DNA of 64,000 nucleotides from Bradyrhizobium murdochi. Lineage in GTDB: Bacteria; Pseudomonadota; Alphaproteobacteria; Rhizobiales; Xanthobacteraceae. The notes beneath the pieces are model-generated. The model worked only from the letters and a program-made list of their open reading frames with translations, did no database searches and was not told where the DNA came from. The DNA lies in assembly GCF_000472965.1 (NCBI RefSeq), contig NZ_AXAU01000018.1:94807-158806 (forward strand), written 5' to 3'. Positions 1 to 8,332 of the stretch are shown here, one piece after another. How positions within the stretch are numbered: the stretch's first letter is position 1; each line of letters begins with the position of its first letter. Position numbers and translations under genes: made by a program.

Positions 1-767
1 TGATGGGTCCGTCCGGTCTCGAGCTGGCAAGCGAGGAGGGAAGCGACCGGCTTGCCGTCGCGCCCCTGATAGGCCGCCTGCAATTCCCAATGAGTGACGG
101 CCTCGCGTCCGCCCGGGCGCACCGCCATCTTCTCGCGGGCGTACGGATGCCGGTCGATCGGGGCGGTGACCGTGCCGCGCTGTCGGTTGGGTACGCCCCA
201 GATGAAAGCCATATAGCCGCGCTGCATCGGACCGGTGCGGCCGTGATCGGCGAATTGCACGGTCAGCGATTGATGGGCGTGGTCGTTCTTGGCGACCACC
301 ATCAGGCCCGTCGTGTCCTTGTCGAGCCGGTGCACGATGCCCGGCCGCCGTACGCCGCCGATGCCGGAAAGGCTGGCGCCGCAATGGGCGATCAGCGCGT
401 TCACCAGCGTGCCGCTCTCGTGGCCGGCGGCGGGATGCACGACAAGACCTTTCGGTTTGTCGATGACGATGATGTCGTCGTCCTCATAGACGATATCGAG
501 CGCGATATCTTCGCCCAGAGGCTCAGGCGGAGCGGCTTCGGGCACGTCGATTGTGATCGTATCGCCGGCCGCGACATGATAAGCGGGGTCGCGGATGGGG
601 GCGCCCTTGGCGGTGACGGAACCGGCCAGGATCAGCGCTTTCAGCCGCGAGCGTGACAGTTCCGGGCGGAGCACCGCGAGCACGCGGTCGAGGCGGGGCG
701 ACCCCTCGTCGCCGCCGACGGTGACCTCCAGCCTTTGACCGCCGTTCGATGATCTCTGTTCCATCAT
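1..767 (-). CDS. rluD: RluA/RluD-family 23S rRNA pseudouridine synthase (3' end outside window)
   Basis: Isomerises uridine to pseudouridine in large-subunit rRNA. An S4-like RNA-binding region occupies about residues 24-70 (RLDRVLAVLRPELSRSRLK). The family catalytic motif HRLDKDTTG lies at about residues 146-154, with Asp149 as the expected catalytic residue. The reading starts at the first of two adjacent ATG codons (767 and 764) and stays open to the window edge at about residue 255, so the C-terminus is missing. It is transcribed away from the neighbouring small membrane protein gene at 835. The paralogue RluC is the main alternative; the S4-plus-catalytic layout is shared, so the symbol is less sure than the family. 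Confidence 0.88.
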   Translation of the reverse strand, partial: MMEQRSSNGGQRLEVTVGGDEGSPRLDRVLAVLRPELSRSRLKALILAGSVTAKGAPIRDPAYHVAAGDTITIDVPEAAPPEPLGEDIALDIVYEDDDIIVIDKPKGLVVHPAAGHESGTLVNALIAHCGASLSGIGGVRRPGIVHRLDKDTTGLMVVAKNDHAHQSLTVQFADHGRTGPMQRGYMAFIWGVPNRQRGTVTAPIDRHPYAREKMAVRPGGREAVTHWELQAAYQGRDGKPVASLLACQLETGRTH

Positions 768-774
768 GTTTGAC

Positions 775-819
775 GCATGATCCTCTCGGAAAACCGGTTT
801 CCACTTTTCCGGATCATGC
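775..819. repeat. Intergenic palindromic repeat (REP-like)
   Basis: A 45-bp imperfect palindrome whose ends read GCATGATCC and GGATCATGC, with an inner GGAAA-ACCGG-TTTCC dyad. It sits between the divergent rluD and the 835 gene. I recognise this unit from many Bradyrhizobium and Rhodopseudomonas intergenic regions; that is recall, not a search. Confidence 0.7.
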
Positions 820-834
820 TCTAAAGAGCCTTGC

Positions 835-1173
835 ATGACCGATACCGTTGCGCCCGAACCGACCCCCGAACAGGCCGCGCTGATCGCGCGTGTCAGGCGG
901 ATGATGCTGATCGCGGGCCTGACCTCGGCGCTTGCGGTGGCCGTGGTCCTGATCGCCGTCGGGTACCGTCTTTACCGCGGCGAGGGAAGCCCCACCCCTG
1001 GCGCGGCGGATATCACGGAAACCCTGCCCAAGGGCGCCCGCATCGTCTCGACCGCGGTCGCCGGCGAGCGGCTGGTGCTGACGCTGGATATAAGCGGGGT
1101 GACCGAAATCCGCACTTTTGATGCCAAGACGCTGAAACCGGCCGGAAAGCTCAAATTCGTTAGCGAACCCTAA
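835..1173 (+). CDS. Small single-pass membrane protein (DUF6476-like)
   Basis: 112 residues. A charged, proline-rich N-terminus (1-22) is followed by one clear transmembrane helix at about residues 24-46 (MLIAGLTSALAVAVVLIAVG). A soluble C-terminal part of about 65 residues ends in a beta-rich segment. The size and layout match the short membrane proteins that sit next to rluD in Bradyrhizobium-type genomes (recalled as DUF6476). No enzymatic motif is visible and the function is unknown. ATG at 835 is used; the gene is divergent from rluD with the palindrome at 775-819 between them. Confidence 0.7.
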   Translation: MTDTVAPEPTPEQAALIARVRRMMLIAGLTSALAVAVVLIAVGYRLYRGEGSPTPGAADITETLPKGARIVSTAVAGERLVLTLDISGVTEIRTFDAKTLKPAGKLKFVSEP

Positions 1174-1299
1174 GGCAGGCCGGATCGGGTGTGCACCGGG
1201 TCGGCCCGAGGACCCGAAGCAACAGGGTTAACCACCGGTGCGAAGGCTTCAGACTTGCCTTGCCGACCGCACATTTCAAGGCTATTCCCTGAAGCACAC

Positions 1300-1374
1300 G
1301 CTCCCTTCGTCTAGCGGTTAGGACGCGGCCCTCTCAAGGCTGAAACAGGGGTTCGATTCCCCTAGGGAGCGCCA
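1300..1374 (+). tRNA. tRNA-Glu(CTC)
   Basis: A 75-nt cloverleaf with genomically encoded CCA. The acceptor strands GCTCCCT and AGGGAGC pair. The anticodon stem CGGCC/GGCTG encloses the loop CTCTCAA, giving anticodon CTC (reads GAG). The T-arm is CAGGGGTTCGATTCCCCTA. This gene is the integration target of the downstream island; its 3' 47 nt are repeated at 49644-49690. Confidence 0.96.
1328..1374 (+). repeat. attL core: 47-bp direct repeat inside tRNA-Glu
   Basis: Positions 1328-1374 are identical over 47 bp to 49644-49690, and the flanking bases differ on both sides. The repeat runs from the anticodon stem to the CCA end, the usual crossover segment of tRNA-targeting tyrosine integrases. Integration therefore restored a complete tRNA at the left end and left only the 3' half at the right end. 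Confidence 0.92.
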
Positions 1375-1408
1375 TAAAATCAATGGCTTAGATGATGATC
1401 GACGTGGC

Positions 1409-1442
1409 CGTCGAATATCCGTAAAATAAACATCGCTGTACG
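1409..1442 (+). promoter_or_regulatory. Putative integrase arm-type site, left end
   Basis: A 34-bp segment beginning CGTCGAATATCCGT matches 49519-49552 at 28 of 34 positions, in the same orientation and without gaps. One copy lies just inside each island end. This is the arrangement expected of arm-type recombinase or accessory-factor sites; the role is inferred. Confidence 0.5.
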
Positions 1443-1556
1443 TCACCGAATTTCGCGCTGGTTCAACATAACTCGCCAGCCCCCGTGATGCCGACCTTCG
1501 ACTACAACGCCCTGACCGCCCCAAATGCTCGCGACTTCTTATTCAAGCATGCATCG

Positions 1557-1652
1557 GCAGAGATGACTGAGTGACTTAAGGCCCACGCTTTGAAGCGTGG
1601 GTGCGTGCGGGAAGCCGTCCCACCGTGAGTTCGAATCCCTCTCTGGCGCTCA
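1557..1652 (+). pseudogene. Decayed tRNA-Ser(TGA)-like sequence
   Basis: Resembles a class II serine tRNA over its full length. The acceptor strand GCAGAGA pairs with TCTCT plus a one-base interruption at 1640-1647. A D-arm-like TGACTGAGTGACTTAAGGC, an anticodon stem CACGC/GCGTG and a long variable arm follow, then a T-loop TTCGAAT. Decay shows as a six-base anticodon loop (TTTGAA), loss of the D-loop GG pair and a mismatched T-stem. Probably non-functional; a divergent mobile-element tRNA is possible. Confidence 0.5.
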
Positions 1653-1656
1653 TTGC

Positions 1657-1705
1657 AAGGCTCATAACCTGAAGGTCGCAAGTTCAAATCTTGCCCCCGC
1701 AACCA
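1657..1705 (+). pseudogene. 3' fragment of initiator tRNA-Met
   Basis: Begins in the anticodon stem (AGG CTCATAA CCT, anticodon CAT). It continues through the variable region, an intact T-arm (GCAAG TTCAAAT CTTGC) and the acceptor strand CCCCCGC with AACCA. The 5' half is absent. A tRNA 3' half with intact CCA is what a past integration at a tRNA-fMet gene leaves behind, so this is read as a scar of another element. Confidence 0.65.
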
Positions 1706-1735
1706 AACAAGTGTATGATATTTCAGTATAAAATC

Positions 1736-1764
1736 AAAGGGCCGCTCGGTAAGGGCGGCCCTTT
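1736..1764 (+). terminator. Rho-independent terminator-like hairpin
   Basis: Perfect 10-bp stem AAAGGGCCGC / GCGGCCCTTT with a 9-nt loop, followed by TGTGTG. It lies just downstream of the tRNA-fMet fragment and probably travelled with it. Confidence 0.65.
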
Positions 1765-1940
1765 GTGTGCAGGAGTCGCCACTGAGTCGCCACGCGCCAA
1801 CATGCCGGTCTCGCTAGGGACGACGTTCCCTACTATCTGAGCCGCGTCCAGCCTAGTACCGCAAGCTCGAATTCCGCTCGCTCCGGCCGATTGCTTAGAT
1901 CTATAATTGAAGATCCTCGTAAATCCTGTGCTTAGGCCTC

Positions 1941-2648
1941 ATGGTCCTCAAATTAGCCAGAAGACCGCGAGTTCTGATCGGAGTGCCGACCTATTCAGGC
2001 GATGTGCGCCATGAATGCGCTCTGTCTCTGATCGAAGTGTCGGAACAATTAAGCAAAGCCGATGTCGACCACCTAATCGAATTCGTGCCTGGCATGCTCA
2101 TAACTGCCGCACGGAACAAGCTTGCCACCAAGGTGCTCCGGGAAGGTTTTACGCACCTCCTTTTTGTGGATGCGGATATCGGATTCCACGCCCAACTTGT
2201 CTTAGACATGATTGCAGCCGAACGCGATTTCGTCGCGTGTACCTATCTCAAGAGAGAGTTGCCGGAAGCGCCGCGGGCTCCTCACGAGTCAGTGTCGAAA
2301 TGGCTCGAGGGAGCGGGCAAATACGCTGTAGTCCCGCATTCCAATACCCGAAACGAAGACATCACAGAAGTTAGCCGTGTTGGTTTGGGCCTAGCGTTGA
2401 TTCGCAATGGTGTCTTCGAAATCATGCAGCCAAAATGTAAGCAGTACGACCTTGATGGCGTTCAGATCGAGTTTTTCCGGCTCGGTGTCGTTGGAAATGA
2501 GTTCCGGACAGAGGACTACGACTTTTGCGAAAGATGGAGGAAACTTGGAGGCGGCGTGTTCGTGTTGACGCAGGCTGACACAACACATACTGGGCCGATT
2601 ACTCTGCGGGGGTGCTATTCGGCCGCGCTGGACCCCGATCCCAGTTGA
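1941..2648 (+). CDS. Glycosyltransferase family 2-like (GT-A fold) protein
   Basis: 235 residues. An N-terminal VLIGVPTYSG strand (11-20) is followed by a DxD sugar-nucleotide/metal motif in LLFVDADIGF (about 73-82). An acidic segment TEDYDFCERW near residue 190 resembles the ED motif of GT2 enzymes. There is no signal peptide or membrane helix. It is short for a GT2 enzyme and resembles phage- and island-borne glycosyltransferases. It is the first island gene after the tRNA scars and converges on brxA with 70 bp between. The upstream region shows only a weak ribosome-binding site, so the start is uncertain. Acceptor and product unknown. Confidence 0.65.
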   Translation: MVLKLARRPRVLIGVPTYSGDVRHECALSLIEVSEQLSKADVDHLIEFVPGMLITAARNKLATKVLREGFTHLLFVDADIGFHAQLVLDMIAAERDFVACTYLKRELPEAPRAPHESVSKWLEGAGKYAVVPHSNTRNEDITEVSRVGLGLALIRNGVFEIMQPKCKQYDLDGVQIEFFRLGVVGNEFRTEDYDFCERWRKLGGGVFVLTQADTTHTGPITLRGCYSAALDPDPS

Positions 2649-2718
2649 TCGCCTTTTACCGGCGCATGAAGGCTCACTTTCAGCAGGGGGTCGTGTTTAC
2701 ATTCGGTTCCACAATATT

Positions 2719-3453
2719 TCAGGCCAACTCGACGAAGTCGCTTTGATCGCCTTGACGCTGGAGTCGGAGGCCTTGGTGCTTTCTGAGCGTTGATGCGTTC
2801 AGCTGCAGCTTGAACGGAAAGAGGGCTGGGTTGTTAGCTAACTGAGATAGCAACATGCCGCGCCCCTGGCTCAACAAGACACTATGGATCAAAAGTTCGG
2901 CGATCTCCTCGGACGTCTGAATCGGGGTACGAGAAGTGACGAGCGATCCCTTCTCCGATCCCGCATGTAGCACCCCCCATTGAGTCATGGACTTGAGGAC
3001 ATGTTGGATCGTGCGCTCCAACGTAGAGCGATCACCCCACGATTCCGTCATTCGGCGCTTGATCTGCGTTCTGTTAGCTTGACCATGCAATGCCAGGAGC
3101 TTTCCAACGTGCGTGGCGACATCGAAGAAGAACGGATGCGTAGCAATGACCATAGCCCAGTGAATGGCCACACGGTTCTCACCACCTGCCGACGTCAGGC
3201 GCTTAAGAGCAGTGGTGCGTAACGGCCCGACCTGATCGCCTACAGTTAGCCAGATGCGGGTCAAAACCGTTAGAGTCTTTCCGCGTCCACTGCTGTTGGT
3301 GTTGCCCGGAACGAGATCTTCGAGAAATTCCCATAGGACCTTACGAATTTCCGGCACATCCTCGCCCCTTGAGAGTCGCGCGGCGGCAATATCAAGCCAT
3401 TCAAGATGTATCGTTCGATCGAAACCGATCTTAGTCTTTTTTCTAACACTCAT
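2719..3453 (-). CDS. brxA: BREX type 3 protein BrxA (DUF1819-like)
   Basis: 244 residues, the last gene of the BREX operon; its ATG overlaps the pglZ stop by 4 bp (ATGA). Recognisable BrxA-like features are the segment THPFFFDVATHVGKLLALHG (about 115-135), the RRMTESWGDRSTLERTIQHV helix, and the WGVL turn near residue 160. BrxA is a small DNA-binding accessory protein in characterised BREX systems. The gene order (pglZ then brxA at the 3' end) is that of BREX type 3. The assignment leans on context as well as sequence. Confidence 0.75.
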   Translation of the reverse strand: MSVRKKTKIGFDRTIHLEWLDIAAARLSRGEDVPEIRKVLWEFLEDLVPGNTNSSGRGKTLTVLTRIWLTVGDQVGPLRTTALKRLTSAGGENRVAIHWAMVIATHPFFFDVATHVGKLLALHGQANRTQIKRRMTESWGDRSTLERTIQHVLKSMTQWGVLHAGSEKGSLVTSRTPIQTSEEIAELLIHSVLLSQGRGMLLSQLANNPALFPFKLQLNASTLRKHQGLRLQRQGDQSDFVELA

Positions 3454-5504
3454 ACCGATTTAGCCACCGTCACAAAGGGCACTATGGCTTCCTCGATGCA
3501 GATCCCGCCGTGGGCCACCGTTCTTCTTCCGTCAGCAATAAAGGCGCGTAGCGGTGGGGCGATCAAAACATGATAGTCCTCAGGTAATCCGATGCTCGGC
3601 CACTCCAGAGCACTGGGATAAGTCACCGACGTGTTGGATCGCAGCAGCACGTCCCGGAACACGTGGACCCTCTCGCCGCGCTCGTCGGCAGTTGCGCCAA
3701 CGTTGGGCTTTCCGATCCCGATGCCTTCAACGTTTCCGTGATCGGCAGTTAGGATTACTTCAAAATCACGATCGAGCAAAGCGTCCAGGAGACGCCAGAG
3801 GGCACCTCTCTTGGCCCAATGACGGACCCCCGCGTGCATGCCATCGGTGCCGGTGACGATGCCGTGCAGCATCTGATCGATTGTCCCGACTACGATGCCT
3901 GCGATCCTGCAGCGCGGCTCGTCGAGCTTCCCGCTAACCCTGGCGATGAAGGCATAGTCGTCTTCCAACGTTCCCTGACAGGCATAGACGGCGTCGCCTT
4001 TCCGGAGACCGCGATCTTCCCAGAAACGAGACCAGTGCTGCTCTTCCTTGCCCGTCGTGTAGAGGCTTTGCCCAAAAAAGAACGGAGGATCGCCCGCAAA
4101 GATCGACTGGCGCGACACTGACGTAAGCGTCGGCACCCAAGCGAAGACGCCGAAGTCCTCGGTCACCCATTTCCCATGCGGCATTTCCTGACGGACAACG
4201 GCCCACTGGTCCATGGCCAGACCGTCGATGATAACAACGGCCAGCTTCGTCGTGCTTCCCTTCGCGGTAAGCCGGTGCGCCATGTACTTTGGAATCTGAT
4301 GAACCATGACCGGCCGCGGCAGGTAAGAGAGGCTGTGCAGAGAGGCGTAGTGCGTGACCATCCACGCGTAAAAGCTCTGCTCAATCAGTTGGTGCGCGGC
4401 GTTGAAGCGATCCTTGTCCTCGGACGCCACATCTCCGTGCAGGGACCAACGCAACGCAACAATCTCGGCCCACCGGACTGCAGCCTGCACCCAGTCATGG
4501 TGATCGCTGCTCAGCAATGGACTGTTGGAGTGCGATAGATCAAGGAGCCTTCGGAAGCGCGATGTGTGGTCGGCGGACTCGGATCCCGCCACACCGACAG
4601 CCATCCACGTTCCGTCGACAAGCGATCGGGAAACTCTGTTCGTCGGGATTAGCAAACCGTCCGTGAAGAGATTGTCGACGTAGACCCGCACATCGTCGTG
4701 GTCGAAGGGGAGATGCTTTGGACCTGAGAACTTTAGATCGTAGGGTTCGGGCTCCTCGCGCAGTCCACCTTCTTGCCAGTCCAACCGACGCTGCAAGAAG
4801 ATGGGCCATCTCTCTTGCAAGAACTCTAGATAGCTCGCGCGGCTAGGTAAAATCTGATCGAGCGGCCAATCGTGCCATCGCCCGGTGGACCGCAGCAGGT
4901 GGATCAACCGCTCGTCCAACGACTTCGGAACTATCTTGCCGCTGTAGTGGCGCCGCAGAAGGGCGCGGAGCAGGTCTGCATCGCTTTGAATTTGCGCAGG
5001 ATCGAGTCGAAACACGTTTCTCAGAAGAAAATCCCGTGTCGCGTTCTCGCCCATAGCCTCTGGCTTGAAAAGCTGCTGGGCGGTAGACACGGCATCGAGC
5101 TCATTCCGATCGAGCTCGGAAAGGACATGAGGTGCCAGTGAAGGGAACAGCTCCGCGAGACTGAACGAAAGCAACCGTCGGTCACGTTCCGCCTGCTGAA
5201 GCAGGTCAAAAGGAAGTCCACTGATGTCCGAACGCGCCGCTCGCAAAACGACGACAAGGTTCGTCTCGTTGCCGTTGTCCCAAATCTCCCGGAAACGTCG
5301 CTCATAGGCGTATCGAAATGCGACATGGTCCTCGAATGGCACGATCTCGAATCCGCGCTGGCGGATACCGTCAACAATACCCTGCTCAGTCAGTAGCTCG
5401 TCGGGGTCCGCCACGACGGTCAAACGCGCGACACTGGCGATGTCGTGGCTGAACTGCGCCAGAATAGGCTCGCGCCATGTGCCGCTAGGCGACGAGGTGC
5501 TCAT
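3450..5504 (-). CDS. pglZ: BREX type 3 phosphatase-like protein PglZ
   Basis: 684 residues. The alkaline-phosphatase-fold PglZ core is visible in the C-terminal half: a nucleophile-region strand VVIIDGLAMDQWAVV (about 410-425) and a metal-site motif LTADHGNVEG (about 590-600). PglZ is the hallmark of all BREX systems and is needed for defence and methylation. The N-terminal half is the variable BREX-specific part. It is translationally coupled on both sides, with 4-bp overlaps to brxH upstream and brxA downstream. Confidence 0.88.
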   Translation of the reverse strand: MSTSSPSGTWREPILAQFSHDIASVARLTVVADPDELLTEQGIVDGIRQRGFEIVPFEDHVAFRYAYERRFREIWDNGNETNLVVVLRAARSDISGLPFDLLQQAERDRRLLSFSLAELFPSLAPHVLSELDRNELDAVSTAQQLFKPEAMGENATRDFLLRNVFRLDPAQIQSDADLLRALLRRHYSGKIVPKSLDERLIHLLRSTGRWHDWPLDQILPSRASYLEFLQERWPIFLQRRLDWQEGGLREEPEPYDLKFSGPKHLPFDHDDVRVYVDNLFTDGLLIPTNRVSRSLVDGTWMAVGVAGSESADHTSRFRRLLDLSHSNSPLLSSDHHDWVQAAVRWAEIVALRWSLHGDVASEDKDRFNAAHQLIEQSFYAWMVTHYASLHSLSYLPRPVMVHQIPKYMAHRLTAKGSTTKLAVVIIDGLAMDQWAVVRQEMPHGKWVTEDFGVFAWVPTLTSVSRQSIFAGDPPFFFGQSLYTTGKEEQHWSRFWEDRGLRKGDAVYACQGTLEDDYAFIARVSGKLDEPRCRIAGIVVGTIDQMLHGIVTGTDGMHAGVRHWAKRGALWRLLDALLDRDFEVILTADHGNVEGIGIGKPNVGATADERGERVHVFRDVLLRSNTSVTYPSALEWPSIGLPEDYHVLIAPPLRAFIADGRRTVAHGGICIEEAIVPFVTVAKSV

Positions 5505-8332
5505 GAATTGCCACCCATCGGCGCCACGCGAGCGATGAGGACTGCCGCGAGATCAGGGAGCGCAGCTTCCCGCGTCGTGAGTTCTCGGTTCCATGCCTGA
5601 TTATCCTCCTCCAAGGTCCGAAGGCGGTGAGCCCGGACCTGAGGTAGCCCGAGCCGCTCGATTGCACGGCGACGCGATGCGAATGCGTGCGCGGCCTTCT
5701 TACGCTCACGCATGATGCTCGTTTGATGAGCAGCGGCGAGCTCCTCAAAGACTGAGGCACCCTGCGCTTCTGCAGCCTTGCGGCTGGAATCAAACGCATC
5801 CACCGCGGCGGAACCTGAGATCTCCTCACCCGCTTGGCTCAAGCTGTCCGGCAGGTCAATCAACCGTTCCCAGATGGTGCGCGCCGTCGGGCCAAACACG
5901 CGGCCGTCCTCTGCCAGGAACAGTGCGAGGAAGCGCTGCTCCCGCCCACCAGGCGTATGCAGGCTGATCCGCCACAATGACCAGAAGCCGCTTGTCTTGT
6001 TGGAAACGTCGGGGACCAGGATACTGGGTATCGGTTGGCCGGGTGCGAAAATGGGTAGACTATTCGTGAGTCCGCGTACCCGCTCGTCTTCAAGTGAAAT
6101 AAGCGTGGCACCTGGCTGATCCGCGGCGTCACGGCTGAATACAGCCGCAGGGAATGTATCTCCATTGGGCCAGCGAAGATCGTGGCCGATGACGGCCGGC
6201 TTGACGAACGCGCCGGTCGACTCCTGACTGCGCAGATAGGCTAGAGTCATGCGCTCGGTCCAATATGGCATCTGATGGTTTGCGATCTTCTGAGCCGTCG
6301 AAGGGTCCAACCGCTCCGTTGCGCTAAGCAGTGTTGAACTGGCTCGGGCTTCCTCCGCGCGACGGCGTATCTCATCAGCAAGGGCGGATGCACGGCGCTC
6401 GGCCTCCTCGGGCGCGATGATTGCCTGAGCGAAAAGCTCCTCGAATGGGACGCCGCCCTCTTCGGAGTCGAGCACGTCTGCGAGTTTGTCGACACCAAAC
6501 TCTTCGAGAATTCTCGCCAGCTTTTCTTCCAACACGTCCCGCACGCGAAGCTCGACGGTGCCTTCGAGCGCAAAATTCATCGCCCGCACGATATGCTTCT
6601 GTCCAATACGATCGACGCGGCCTATCCGCTGCTCGATCTTCATCGGATTCCACGGGAGATCATAGTTCACGATAACATGGCAGAATTGCAGGTTTAGACC
6701 TTCGCCGCCAGCATCGGTGGAGATGAGGATCTGCGCGTCGGTCGCGAAGCGGCGTTGCGCCTGCCGCCGGTCCTCCAAGTCCATCGCGCCGTTGAGAGAT
6801 ACGACGGTAAAACCGCGGCGCTCAAGGAAATTGGCAAGCATAACCTGGGTCGGAACGAACTCCGTGAAGATCAGCACCTTCAGGATTGGGTCATTTTCCT
6901 CGCGCTGCTGCTGCTGAATGCGCTCGAGCAGCGCCTCAGCCTTGACGTCGGGTCTACTGGCTTCACAGCGTCGCGCAGCCGACAAAAGAAGCTCCACCTC
7001 TCTACGCTCGTCCTTGATCCCCTTCAGCCGCGTCTTCAGGATAGTGTCGAGCTGTTGCTGTCCATCCAGCGCGGACCAGTCCTCTCCCACGTCCTCGGGG
7101 AACAGCGAAAGCTGGCCCTGAGGCAGATCGAGCACGGCCAGTCTTCGTTCCAGGGAGGTGCGGATTGCCGCGGTGCTTGACGTGATCAGCCGCTGCATGA
7201 GGATCATCAGGAAGCCGACGGCGGTTTGCTTTTCCTTCATCGCGCGGTTGTAGCCGTCGCGAACGTACTCCGTCACAGCATCATAGAGCGCCCGTTGCTC
7301 CGCGTGCGCCGCCCCCCATTCGATTGGTACCAGCTGCGTGAAGCGCGGCTTGAAAAGCGGGTTCCCTTCGGCGTCGATCGCGCGGCGTTTCTCAGTACGG
7401 ATGACGAAGGGGGCTACCGCTTCGCGCGAAATCGCGTCGTCGCCGGGTAGAGCGTCCGCGTCGAGAAACCCGATCAGCCTGCGAAAGGCGTCCGACTTCC
7501 CCTGATGCGGCGTCGCCGACAGTAGCAGCAGGTATGGCGCCGCCTGCGAAAGGGCATCACCCAGCTTGAAGCGGGCGACCTGCTCGGTACTGCCGCCAAT
7601 GCGATGGGCCTCATCGATGATGATCAGGTCCCACCCGGCTGAGACCAGGTCTTCGAACCGTTCACGATTGTAGCGGGCTAGCTGCTCCTGGCTCCAGCCA
7701 CGGCGGGAGTCGATCGGCTTCACCGAGTCGAGCGGACAGATGACCTGTTGGTGCAAGCGCCACAGGTTTTCGTCTTCGTCGATGGCGCCCGCCTGACGGA
7801 GCGCGCTCAGGCTGCTGGGAAGAATGAGCCGGAAGTCCTCGTTGAAGTGGCTCTTCATTTCCGATTGCCACTGCAAGACCAATCCAGCAGGGGCGACGAC
7901 AAGAATTCTCCGCACAAGCCCACGGATCTTCAGCTCCCGCAGGATCAGACCTGCCTCGATCGTCTTGCCGAGCCCAACCTCATCGGCGAGCAAATAGCGA
8001 ATGCGATCCCCGGAGATGGCGCGCTGAAGAGCGCGGAGCTGGTGGGGCAGCGGGATGACCGTACCTTCCAGCGGAGCGACCAATGCGTGCCGCTCCAGAG
8101 AATCGGCGATGCGAGCGGCGGCGCTAACATAGGAAAGGCGATCGAGAAGATGAGATTCACTTGACTGCAGAGGATCGAGACGATTCTGCAGCACCCGGAC
8201 GGCAGTCCCCCGTCGCGGCAGCCAGACCAGGCATGTTGCTTGCCCCCAAAGAGTGTCTGTATCGACGACTCGGCAGGGTTCATCATGGTCAATGCTGTGC
8301 CACCACTCGCCCGCCTGCATACGTCGCCTCAC
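5501..8332 (-). CDS. brxHII: BREX type 3 SNF2-family helicase BrxH (BrxHII)
   Basis: 943 residues, superfamily 2 (SNF2/RapA-like). The helicase core begins near residue 95: Walker A in LADEVGLGKTIEAGL (about 115-130), DEAH box in IIIDEAHRIGG (about 236), motif III SATPHQGK, and motif VI in EQRIGRVDRIGQ (about 565). The C-terminal 300 residues are a charged helical tail. In BREX type 3 this position holds brxHII, an ATP-driven DNA translocase. The start overlaps the pglX stop; GTG at 8332 gives the overlap, and ATG at 8320 is an alternative. Confidence 0.85.
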   Translation of the reverse strand: MRRRMQAGEWWHSIDHDEPCRVVDTDTLWGQATCLVWLPRRGTAVRVLQNRLDPLQSSESHLLDRLSYVSAAARIADSLERHALVAPLEGTVIPLPHQLRALQRAISGDRIRYLLADEVGLGKTIEAGLILRELKIRGLVRRILVVAPAGLVLQWQSEMKSHFNEDFRLILPSSLSALRQAGAIDEDENLWRLHQQVICPLDSVKPIDSRRGWSQEQLARYNRERFEDLVSAGWDLIIIDEAHRIGGSTEQVARFKLGDALSQAAPYLLLLSATPHQGKSDAFRRLIGFLDADALPGDDAISREAVAPFVIRTEKRRAIDAEGNPLFKPRFTQLVPIEWGAAHAEQRALYDAVTEYVRDGYNRAMKEKQTAVGFLMILMQRLITSSTAAIRTSLERRLAVLDLPQGQLSLFPEDVGEDWSALDGQQQLDTILKTRLKGIKDERREVELLLSAARRCEASRPDVKAEALLERIQQQQREENDPILKVLIFTEFVPTQVMLANFLERRGFTVVSLNGAMDLEDRRQAQRRFATDAQILISTDAGGEGLNLQFCHVIVNYDLPWNPMKIEQRIGRVDRIGQKHIVRAMNFALEGTVELRVRDVLEEKLARILEEFGVDKLADVLDSEEGGVPFEELFAQAIIAPEEAERRASALADEIRRRAEEARASSTLLSATERLDPSTAQKIANHQMPYWTERMTLAYLRSQESTGAFVKPAVIGHDLRWPNGDTFPAAVFSRDAADQPGATLISLEDERVRGLTNSLPIFAPGQPIPSILVPDVSNKTSGFWSLWRISLHTPGGREQRFLALFLAEDGRVFGPTARTIWERLIDLPDSLSQAGEEISGSAAVDAFDSSRKAAEAQGASVFEELAAAHQTSIMRERKKAAHAFASRRRAIERLGLPQVRAHRLRTLEEDNQAWNRELTTREAALPDLAAVLIARVAPMGGNS

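Noticed and set aside
1375..1524. A truncated integrase N-terminus at the left island end, because 1409-1442 resembles sequence upstream of the integrase
   Set aside because: The integrase most likely starts at TTG 49501, so the shared segment is upstream non-coding DNA. It is better read as an arm-type site repeated at both ends.
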